From: Bordetella parapertussis
GTDB lineage: Bacteria > Pseudomonadota > Gammaproteobacteria > Burkholderiales > Burkholderiaceae_C
NCBI GenBank assembly: GCA_945878355.1
Contig: CAMCTC010000119.1
Coordinates: forward strand, 1 to 14,379
Direction of reading: 5' to 3'
DNA: 14,379 nt
The position numbers and the translations under genes are program-made. Positions 7,489-14,379 of this stretch are shown in pieces. The notes under the pieces are model-generated. The model was not told where the DNA came from. It saw nothing but the letters and a program-made list of their open reading frames with translations, and did not search any database. Positions within the stretch are counted from its first letter, which is position 1; each line of letters begins with the position of its first letter.

Positions 7489-7752
7489 GTGACAAAGCCT
7501 GACAAACCCGCCACCAGCCCTTATTGGCGCCAGACGCTGCGGCTGTCGCGCGTGCTGTTGGGGATATGGCTGGTGCTCACGGTAGGTGTGTGCTTGTTCG
7601 GCCGGTCGCTGGATTTCGACTTCTTTGGTTGGCCCTTCGGCTTCTGGGCCACCTCGCAGGGTGCGCTGATCGTCTTCTGCCTGATCGTCTGGTACTACGC
7701 CTGGGCGATGAACCGGCTCGACGAACAACTCGGCGACGACAACATCGACTGA
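7489..7752 (+). CDS. DUF4212 small subunit of a sodium:solute symporter (orphan)
   Basis: An 87-residue membrane protein with two predicted helices, about residues 20-40 (RVLLGIWLVLTVGVCLFG) and 53-75 (ALIVFCLIVWYYAWAM). The order YWRQTLRL, LLGIWLVLTV, FFGWPFGFW, SQGALIVFCLIVWYYAWAMNRLD is the hallmark of the DUF4212 (TIGR03647-type) family. By family knowledge this gene is normally followed by a large sodium:solute symporter subunit of the acetate/ActP-like type. Here it is followed, 19 bp on, by the stop codon of the converging mfd gene, and upstream lies divergent prfB, so the partner is not adjacent. The start is forced: an in-frame TAG lies at 7477-7479 and the only start after it is GTG 7489. 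No ribosome binding site is visible. Confidence 0.85.
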   Translation: MTKPDKPATSPYWRQTLRLSRVLLGIWLVLTVGVCLFGRSLDFDFFGWPFGFWATSQGALIVFCLIVWYYAWAMNRLDEQLGDDNID

Positions 7753-7771
7753 TGACCCCCCCGAATCAGGC

Positions 7772-10700
7772 CTACCGGATCGGCCCGGTGGGCTGGCCCA
7801 GTGCCCGCAACACGTCTCGGATGTACTGGGCCCGGTCTTTAGGGTCGGCAAATTCACGTTCGATTCGCAGCTTGTCGTTGCCGGCCAGTTTGACGTTCTT
7901 GTTCTTTTGCACCAGTTCGATGATGCGCAGCGCGTCTATCGGCGGCTTGGGTCTGAAGGTGATGCTCATCAGCTTGGGGTTGGCGTCTATCTTCATCACG
8001 CCGTAGGGCCTGGCCAGCACGCGCAGGCGGTGGGTGTCGAACAAGGTCTGGCCTTGGGCCGGCAGCCGGCCAAAGCGGTCGGTCACCTCTTCGAGCAGCA
8101 GGTCTAGCTGCTTGGGCTCTGACGCCGTGGCCAGGCGCTTGTACAGGTTCAGCCGCACATGCACATCGCCGCAATAGCTGTCGGGCAGCAGCGCCGGGGC
8201 GTGCAGGTTGATCTCGGTGGCGCCGCCAAACACGCCGGTGGGGCTCAGCAGGTCGGGCTCCTGGCCGGCTTTGAGCGCCCGCACCGCCTCGGCCAGCATC
8301 TCGTTGTAGAGCTGGAAGCCGACCTCCATCATGTTGCCGCTCTGGTTCTCGCCCAGCACCTCGCCGGCGCCGCGGATCTCCAGGTCGTGCATCGCCAGGT
8401 AGAAGCCTGAGCCCAGCTCCTCCATGCTCTGGATCGCGTCGAGCCGCTGTTGCGCCTGCTTGGTCAGCGTCTCGGTGTCGGGCACCAGCAGGTAGGCATA
8501 GGCCTGGTGGTGGCTTCGGCCGACGCGCCCGCGCAACTGGTGCAGCTGGGCCAGGCCGAACTTGTCGGCGCGTGAAATCACGATGGTGTTGGCGCTCGGC
8601 ACGTCGATGCCGGTCTCGATGATGGTCGAGCACAGCAGCACGTTGTGGCGCTGGGCGACGAAGTCGCGCATCACCGATTCCAGCTCGCGCTCAGGCATCT
8701 GGCCATGCGCCACCGCGATGCGAGCCTCGGGCACCAACTCGGTCAAGCGCTCGCGCCGGGCCTGGATCGTTGCCACGTCGTTGTGCAAGAAGTAGATCTG
8801 ACCGCCGCGCTTCAGCTCCCGAAGAATCGCCTCGCGAATCACCGAGTTGCCCTCGCTGCGAACAAAGGTCTTGATCGCCAGCCGACGCTGCGGCGCGGTG
8901 GCGATCACGGAGAGATCCCGCAGGCCTTCCAGCGCCATGCCCAGCGTGCGCGGGATCGGCGTGGCGGTCAGCGTGAGCACATCGACCTCGGCGCGCATCG
9001 CCTTGATCGCCTCCTTGTGGCGCACGCCGAAACGGTGCTCTTCGTCGATCACCAGCAGCCCGAGCCGCTTGTACTTGACGTCGGGCTGAATCAGCTTGTG
9101 GGTGCCGACGACGATGTCGATCGTGCCCTCTTCGAGCCCGGCCAGCGCGGCCTTGATCTCCTTGGGCGAGCGAAAGCGCGACATCTCGGCGATGCGCACC
9201 GGCCATTTGCCGAAGCGGTCGACCAGGGTCTGGTAATGCTGCTCGGCCAGCAGCGTCGTGGGCGCCAGGATCGCGACCTGCTTGCCGCCGATCACCGCGA
9301 TGAAGGCTGCGCGCAGCGCGACCTCGGTCTTGCCGAAACCGACGTCGCCGCAGACCAGCCGGTCCATGGGTTGCGGGCTGACCATGTCCTGGATCACGGC
9401 GTGGATCGCGGCGCGCTGGTCGGGGGTCTCCTCGAAACCGAAACTCGATGCAAAGGCCTCGTAGTCGTGTGCCGAGTAGCGGTGCGCATGGCCCTCACGC
9501 GAAGCCCGTCGCGCGTACAGGTTGAGCAACTCGGCTGCGGCGTCGCGCACCTGCTCGGCGGCCTTCCTCTTGGCCTTGTCCCACTGGCCCGAGCCGAGCC
9601 GGTGCAGCGGCGCCTCGTCGGCGCTGACACCGGTGTAGCGGCTGATCAGGTGCAGCTGGGCCACCGGCACGTAGAGCGTGGCGGCGTCGGCGTACTCGAG
9701 GTGCAGGAACTCGCTGGCACCGTCACCGAGGTCGATGTTGATCAGCCCGACATAGCGCCCGATGCCGTGGTTGCCGTGCACCACCGGGTCGCCGACTTTC
9801 AGCTCCGACAAGTCCTTGATCAGCGCCTCGACGTTGCTGACCTGCTCTTGCTTGCGCCGGCGCCGGCCCTGCGGCGAGCTGGCGAACAGCTCGGTCTCGG
9901 TGATGAACTGGATCGCGATCCCAGGCTCGGCGGCCGGCTCGTGCCAGAAGAACCCGGTCGCCAGCGGCGCGGCGGTGATCGCGAACTTCTCGCCGCCAGC
10001 CTCGAACTCGGCCAACGTGGCCACGCTCGGTGGCTCGATCTTGTGGTCGCGCAGCATCTCGAGCAGGCTCTCACGCCGGCCCAGGCTTTCGGCGACGATC
10101 AGCACCCGGTGCGGCGTGGTCTCCAGGTGGCGTCCCAGCGCGGCCAGCGGCTCGGTGGCGCTGCGGTCAGCCGAGACATCCGGCAGCGGGCGCGCCCAGT
10201 CCGTTGCTTCATGGCCGCGCAGCACCAGCACCGCATGGCGGTTCGCGTTGGCGTAGAACTCGTCGCTGCGCTGGAAGATCTCCTCGGGCGCCAGCACCGT
10301 GCGCTGCGGGTCGGCGGCGATGAAGCGGTGGCGCTCGCGGGTGTCGGTCCAGAAGCGCTCCAGCGCCACGTCGACCTCGCCGTGCAGCACCAGTTGAGCG
10401 CGCTTCTCGTCCTCGCCGAGGTAGCTGAAGATCGTGCCGGTCTGCTCGAAGAACAGCGGCAGGTAGTACTCGATGCCGGCGGTGGCGATGCCTTGCGCGA
10501 TGTCCTTGTAGATCCGGCTCTTGGTCGGGTCGCCTTCGAGCTTTTCGCGCCAGCGGTTGCGGAAAGTGGTGCGCGCGGCTTCGTCCATCGGAAACTCGCG
10601 CCCTGGCAGCAAGCGCACTTCGGGCACCGGGTACAGGCTGCGCTGGGTGTCGGGGTCGAAGGTGCGGATCGAATCGACCTCGTCATCGAACAGGTCGACC

Positions 10701-11239
10701 CGGTAAGGCACCGGCGAGCCCATCGGGAACAGGTCGATCAGCCCTCCGCGCACGGCATATTCGCCCGGCGACACCACCTGGCTGACATGGTTGTAGCCGG
10801 CCAATGTGAGCTGTGCCTTCAGGCCTGCCTCGTCCAGCTTTGTCTTTTGCTTGAACTGGAAGGTGGTGGCGGCCAGGAAGCTGGGCGGTGCCAGCCGCGT
10901 CAGCGCGGTGGTGGCGGGCAGCAGCACCACGTTGGCCTCTCCGCTGTGGATGCGCCACAGCGTGGCCAGCCGCTCTGAGATCAGGTCCTGGTGCGGGCTG
11001 AAGGTGTCGTAAGGCAGTGTTTCCCAGTCCGGGAACAGCGTGGTCTTGATGTCTGGCGCAAAGAACGGCAACTCGTCGGCCAGTCGCTGCGCATCGGCAG
11101 GCTCGGCCGTGATGATCACCAGCAAGCGCTTTTCCGCCATCCGCGCTTGCGCCAGCCTGGCCAACAGCAACGCATCGGCCGAGCCGGTGGGGCGGGGCAG
11201 CGTGAAGCGTTTTCCCGATTGGATGACTGGCAATTGCAT
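7772..11239 (-). CDS. mfd: Transcription-repair coupling factor Mfd
   Basis: A 1155-residue ATP-dependent translocase, close to the 1148 of E. coli Mfd. It pushes RNA polymerase stalled at DNA damage off the template and recruits UvrA. Seen, in order: UvrB-like N-terminal module (about 1-350, starting [20 protein letters not shown]); RNA polymerase-interacting domain (about 480-545, [19 protein letters not shown]); translocase domains with Walker [10 protein letters not shown] (631-639), DEEH box (732-735), [13 protein letters not shown] motif (758-770) and [15 protein letters not shown] (904-918); and the C-terminal TRCF domain (about 1000-1130). The start is ATG 11239, because the open frame continues upstream for another 252 codons only by running antisense to ispDF. 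It diverges from ispDF across 85 bp and converges on the DUF4212 gene. Confidence 0.97.
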   Translation of the reverse strand: MQLPVIQSGKRFTLPRPTGSADALLLARLAQARMAEKRLLVIITAEPADAQRLADELPFFAPDIKTTLFPDWETLPYDTFSPHQDLISERLATLWRIHSGEANVVLLPATTALTRLAPPSFLAATTFQFKQKTKLDEAGLKAQLTLAGYNHVSQVVSPGEYAVRGGLIDLFPMGSPVPYRVDLFDDEVDSIRTFDPDTQRSLYPVPEVRLLPGREFPMDEAARTTFRNRWREKLEGDPTKSRIYKDIAQGIATAGIEYYLPLFFEQTGTIFSYLGEDEKRAQLVLHGEVDVALERFWTDTRERHRFIAADPQRTVLAPEEIFQRSDEFYANANRHAVLVLRGHEATDWARPLPDVSADRSATEPLAALGRHLETTPHRVLIVAESLGRRESLLEMLRDHKIEPPSVATLAEFEAGGEKFAITAAPLATGFFWHEPAAEPGIAIQFITETELFASSPQGRRRRKQEQVSNVEALIKDLSELKVGDPVVHGNHGIGRYVGLINIDLGDGASEFLHLEYADAATLYVPVAQLHLISRYTGVSADEAPLHRLGSGQWDKAKRKAAEQVRDAAAELLNLYARRASREGHAHRYSAHDYEAFASSFGFEETPDQRAAIHAVIQDMVSPQPMDRLVCGDVGFGKTEVALRAAFIAVIGGKQVAILAPTTLLAEQHYQTLVDRFGKWPVRIAEMSRFRSPKEIKAALAGLEEGTIDIVVGTHKLIQPDVKYKRLGLLVIDEEHRFGVRHKEAIKAMRAEVDVLTLTATPIPRTLGMALEGLRDLSVIATAPQRRLAIKTFVRSEGNSVIREAILRELKRGGQIYFLHNDVATIQARRERLTELVPEARIAVAHGQMPERELESVMRDFVAQRHNVLLCSTIIETGIDVPSANTIVISRADKFGLAQLHQLRGRVGRSHHQAYAYLLVPDTETLTKQAQQRLDAIQSMEELGSGFYLAMHDLEIRGAGEVLGENQSGNMMEVGFQLYNEMLAEAVRALKAGQEPDLLSPTGVFGGATEINLHAPALLPDSYCGDVHVRLNLYKRLATASEPKQLDLLLEEVTDRFGRLPAQGQTLFDTHRLRVLARPYGVMKIDANPKLMSITFRPKPPIDALRIIELVQKNKNVKLAGNDKLRIEREFADPKDRAQYIRDVLRALGQPTGPIR

Positions 11240-11305
11240 GGGGCGGGCTCGGCAAGAAACGGCAACACGCCCCGGAGCTTGGGGCTCGGGGGCGTGGGAT
11301 CGCTG

Positions 11306-11317
11306 GATTCTAGAATC
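11306..11317. promoter_or_regulatory. Palindromic TAGAAT box between mfd and ispDF
   Basis: GATTCTAGAATC is a perfect 12-bp palindrome that places a TAGAAT -10-like hexamer on both strands in the 85-bp divergent gap. For ispDF it ends 8 bp before ATG 11325, which would give a very short leader. For mfd it would give a leader of about 60 nt. No -35 is evident on either side, so it could equally be an operator. Confidence 0.35.
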
Positions 11318-11324
11318 GGACCCG

Positions 11325-12578
11325 ATGATCCCTCCCGACCACGGGCTTGAACCCCGCTGTTTCGCCCTGGTGCCCTGCGCCGGAACAGGCAGTCGCGCCG
11401 GCACAGCCGCGCCCAAGCAGTACGCCGCCGTCGCTGGTCGGCCGCTGGTGGCGCACACGCTGGCCGCGCTGGCCCAGGTCGGCAGGCTCGCCGCCACGCT
11501 GGTGGTGTTGTCGCCCGAGGACAGCGATTTCAACCGCGAACTGCCCGGCTTTGCCGGCGATAAGCGCTGGGTCGCCCGCGTCGGTGGTGCCAGCCGGGCC
11601 GAGACCGTGGCCAATGGCCTGGCCGAGTTGCGCGCGCGCGGCGCCCAGCCGCAGGACTGGGTGCTGGTGCACGACGCCGCCCGCTGCCTGCTGCGCGCGG
11701 CATGGGTCGACCGGCTGATCGACGCCTGCCTAGACGACGAGGTCGGTGGCCTGCTGGCGCTGCCGCTGGCCGACACGCTCAAGAGCGAGGCGCACGGGCG
11801 GGTGCAGGCCACCGTCGACCGCCAGGGCAAATGGGCAGCGCAGACGCCGCAGATGTTCCGGCTCGGCTTGCTGGGCCCGGCGTTGCAGGCGGCCATGGCG
11901 TCGGGTAGGGCCATCACCGATGAGGCCAGCGCGGTGGAGGCGCTGGGCCAAGCGCCGAAGCTGGTGCCGGGCGACCTCGAGAACCTCAAGGTCACCTGGC
12001 CGGGCGATTTCGCGCTGGCCGAGCGGCTGCTGGCAGGCCGCGCAGGCGATCAAGCCCAAGACCGGGAACAAGCCATGACAGGACTGAACAACCAGCCGCC
12101 CCAGCTTCGCATCGGCGAAGGCTGGGACACCCACGCGCTGGTCACCGGCCGGCCGCTGATGCTGGGCGGCGTGCACATCCCGCACAGCCATGGACTGCTC
12201 GGACATTCCGACGCCGATGCGCTGCTGCACGCGATCACCGACGCGCTGTTCGGCGCGGCAGCGCTGGGCGACATCGGCAGGCACTTTCCAGACACCGACG
12301 CTGCGTTCAAAGGCGCCGATTCAGGCGCGCTGCTGGCCGAGTGCGCGCGCCGGGTGCGTGCGGCCGGCTGGCAGATCGTCAATGTCGACGCGACCGTGAT
12401 TGCCCAGGCGCCGAGGCTGGCGCCGCACATGCCGGCGATGACAGCGCGAATCGCCACGTTGCTCGGGCTAGCCCCGGCCCAGGTCAACGTCAAGGCCAAG
12501 ACGGCGGAGAAGATGGGTCCGGTGGGCGAGGGCCTGGCGATAGAGGCGCGGGCGGTGTGCCTGCTGTCGCGCGGCTGA
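11325..12578 (+). CDS. ispDF: Bifunctional IspD-IspF (MEP cytidylyltransferase / MECDP synthase)
   Basis: One uninterrupted 417-residue frame carries two enzymes of the MEP isoprenoid pathway. IspD (about 1-237) adds CMP to methylerythritol 4-phosphate: CTP-binding loop [17 protein letters not shown] (17-33, with Arg24 and Lys31), VHDAAR (115-120), QTPQMF (173-178), TDEA (198-201) and Lys222 in LENLKV. IspF (about 261-417) closes the cyclodiphosphate: metal ligands Asp268 and His270 in GEGWDTH and His302 in LLHAITDAL, plus [11 protein letters not shown] and [10 protein letters not shown] linker of about 23 residues (238-260) joins them. No stop separates the halves. Met251 (ATG 12075), with a GGGA 7 nt upstream, would give a normal 167-residue IspF, so separate IspF could also be made by internal initiation. 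IspD and IspF are separate neighbouring genes in many betaproteobacteria. Translation from ATG 11325 gives the usual IspD N-terminus; the frame is open further upstream only through antisense mfd. Confidence 0.93.
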   Translation: MIPPDHGLEPRCFALVPCAGTGSRAGTAAPKQYAAVAGRPLVAHTLAALAQVGRLAATLVVLSPEDSDFNRELPGFAGDKRWVARVGGASRAETVANGLAELRARGAQPQDWVLVHDAARCLLRAAWVDRLIDACLDDEVGGLLALPLADTLKSEAHGRVQATVDRQGKWAAQTPQMFRLGLLGPALQAAMASGRAITDEASAVEALGQAPKLVPGDLENLKVTWPGDFALAERLLAGRAGDQAQDREQAMTGLNNQPPQLRIGEGWDTHALVTGRPLMLGGVHIPHSHGLLGHSDADALLHAITDALFGAAALGDIGRHFPDTDAAFKGADSGALLAECARRVRAAGWQIVNVDATVIAQAPRLAPHMPAMTARIATLLGLAPAQVNVKAKTAEKMGPVGEGLAIEARAVCLLSRG

Positions 12579-12594
12579 ACGTTGAGCGCCCCAA

Positions 12595-12612
12595 GGCCGG
12601 CCTTAGCCGGCC
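12595..12612. repeat. GC-rich perfect hairpin (ispDF 3' side)
   Basis: GGCCGGC (12595-12601), loop CTTA, GCCGGCC (12606-12612). CCCC at 12589-12592 and GGGG at 12622-12625 could extend it as an outer stem. It starts 16 bp after the ispDF stop. No T-run follows, so it is not a textbook terminator, but it may stall polymerase or protect the 3' end. Confidence 0.65.
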
Positions 12613-12628
12613 GCCCCCCGTGGGGATC

Positions 12629-12656
12629 AAGCAAAGTGGCAAAGCCACATTTGCTT
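12629..12656. repeat. Second hairpin between ispDF and the histidine kinase
   Basis: AAGCAAA-GTGGC (12629-12640), loop AAA, GCCAC, a bulged A, then TTTGCTT (12650-12656): a 12-bp stem with one bulge. Lying between two converging genes it is probably a bidirectional 3'-end element, or one copy of a dispersed extragenic palindrome. Together with the neighbouring hairpin it fills most of the 112-bp gap. Confidence 0.65.
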
Positions 12657-12690
12657 GAGAGGCGCCTGAAAAAGACGCGCTCTTATTTGG

Positions 12691-13683
12691 TTATTTTCTT
12701 GCCGACCTGGGCAGGCGAAGCGTGACCAGCAAGCCGCCCTCGGGTGCGTTGGCGATCTCGACCTGGCCACCCATTCGCTGCATCGCCTTGTCGACGATGG
12801 CCAAGCCCAGGCCCGCACCTGTGGCGGCGGTTCGCGCCGCGTCGCCGCGGAAAAACGGGGTCGTCAGCTGTCCTAATTTCTCGGGTGCCGCGCCCGGGCC
12901 CTGGTCGAGCACGCTGCAGACCACCGAATCGCCTGCAGTCACGCAGCGCACGGTGACCATCGCGATGCCGGTGTCGGCGCTTCGGCCATAACGCCTGGCG
13001 TTCTCGAACAGGTTGGCGAAGACCCGGCCGAGTTCAACCTCGTCGGCCATCACCTCCAGGTCGATCGCCACGCGCGAGCTGATGCGAATTTCGCTGGGAT
13101 CGCGCATGTTCGCCGCTTCCTTGTCGATCAGCCTGGACAGCTGCACCGGCTGCAGGCGGGCAGGCCCTGGGCGGGCGTAATCCATGAACTTGTCGATGAT
13201 CGCGTCGAGCTGGGCGATGTCCGACGCCATGTTCTGCCTGGCCTCTTCGTCGGCCACGCTCATCTCGGTCTCCAGCCGCAAGCGCGCCAACGGTGTTCGC
13301 AAGTCGTGGCTGATGCCCGCGAGCATCACCGCACGGTCTGCGTCGACTTTGGCCAACTCGCGTGCCATCCGGTTGAAGCCGATGTTGACCTCGCGGATCT
13401 CGCTCGTCAGGTGGGTCTCATCGAGCCGTGAGTCGTACTCGCCGCCGCGGATCCGGCTGGCGGCAAACGACAGCTCGCGCAACGGCCGGTTGATGCGCCG
13501 CACGATCCACAACAACAGCCCCAAGCTGATCGCCAGCATCGCCGCCAGCCAGGCCGGCCGCTGGTCGAAGTCCGGCGCACGGATCACCTGGACCCAGGCG
13601 AAGACACCGGCCACCAGCAGCAGCAGCAATGCAAAAGTTCGCCAGAACAGGCTGAGCGCCAGCCGGGGACGGCCTCGCCTCAT
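12691..13683 (-). CDS. EnvZ/RisS-like sensor histidine kinase with minimal sensor
   Basis: A 330-residue membrane histidine kinase, partner of the OmpR-like regulator upstream (15 bp between genes). Seen: two membrane helices (about 13-33 and 44-62) joined by only about ten residues (IRAPDFDQRP); HAMP linker (about 57-110, RRINRPLRELS); H-box GISHDLRTPLARLRLETE with the phosphorylated His126; N-box FANLFENARRYG (222-233); G1 DQGPG (260-264); G2 TGAGLGLAI (288-296). All catalytic boxes are intact. Typical EnvZ and RisS proteins are about 430-480 residues, with a periplasmic domain of 100 or more residues between the helices. That domain is absent here although the frame is clean, so the protein is not simply truncated. 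It probably phosphorylates the OmpR homologue and senses through the membrane or cytoplasm. It converges on ispDF. Confidence 0.93.
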   Translation of the reverse strand: MRRGRPRLALSLFWRTFALLLLLVAGVFAWVQVIRAPDFDQRPAWLAAMLAISLGLLLWIVRRINRPLRELSFAASRIRGGEYDSRLDETHLTSEIREVNIGFNRMARELAKVDADRAVMLAGISHDLRTPLARLRLETEMSVADEEARQNMASDIAQLDAIIDKFMDYARPGPARLQPVQLSRLIDKEAANMRDPSEIRISSRVAIDLEVMADEVELGRVFANLFENARRYGRSADTGIAMVTVRCVTAGDSVVCSVLDQGPGAAPEKLGQLTTPFFRGDAARTAATGAGLGLAIVDKAMQRMGGQVEIANAPEGGLLVTLRLPRSARK

Positions 13684-13698
13684 GGCTTGCGCCGGGCC

Positions 13699-14379
<681 letters not shown>

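Noticed and set aside
8645..10978. 777-codon open frame on the plus strand
   Set aside because: It lies wholly antisense to mfd, whose protein is complete and recognised. Long antisense frames are usual in GC-rich coding DNA; the translation resembles no family.
11040..11324. Upstream extension of ispDF by 95 codons
   Set aside because: It overlaps the start of mfd on the other strand and does not resemble IspD; ATG 11325 gives a normal N-terminus.
11240..11995. Upstream extension of mfd by 252 codons
   Set aside because: The extra part is antisense to ispDF and unlike any Mfd; ATG 11239 gives the normal N-terminus and length.

Overview
This window is GC-rich bacterial chromosome with the gene content of a betaproteobacterium, most likely order Burkholderiales. 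The clues are the Mfd, RF2, PepN and IspD/IspF sequences, the OmpR/EnvZ-type pair, and promoter-like TAGAAT boxes. The assignment to order rests on recognising protein families, not on a database search.

Layout from left to right. Positions 1-359 hold the N-terminal part of a minus-strand gene that runs off the left edge. It encodes a pre-peptidase C-terminal (PPC)-like beta domain with no signal peptide. Positions 360-987 have no gene I can name. A rho-independent terminator and a tRNA-Thr(CGT) gene follow on the minus strand, with a TAGAAT promoter box. Positions 1118-1594 are again without a convincing gene. A plus-strand MFS transporter (1595-2779) converges on a minus-strand block that reads, in transcription order, prfB (7348-6244), Phd/YefM-type antitoxin (6176-5937), VapC-type PIN toxin (5932-5498) and pepN (5489-2787). 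prfB has the classical programmed +1 frameshift. The toxin-antitoxin pair sits between two housekeeping genes and has a pair of 9-bp palindromes over its start; its toxin gene ends 8 bp before pepN.

Divergent from prfB is a small plus-strand gene for a DUF4212 membrane protein (7489-7752). It normally accompanies a large sodium:solute symporter subunit, but none is adjacent here. It converges on mfd (11239-7772). Divergent from mfd is a single reading frame (11325-12578) that encodes both IspD and IspF of the MEP isoprenoid pathway. After an intergenic stretch with two strong hairpins come, on the minus strand, a short EnvZ-like histidine kinase (13683-12691) and the OmpR-like regulator upstream of it (14379-13699, cut by the right edge).

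Functionally most of the window is core: translation termination, transcription-coupled repair, peptide turnover, isoprenoid precursor synthesis and envelope signalling. The features most worth a second look are the IspD-IspF fusion, the histidine kinase with almost no periplasmic sensor, the orphan DUF4212 gene, and the toxin-antitoxin module with its paired operator upstream of pepN. I found no clearly new multi-gene system, CRISPR array, insertion sequence or complete prophage gene.
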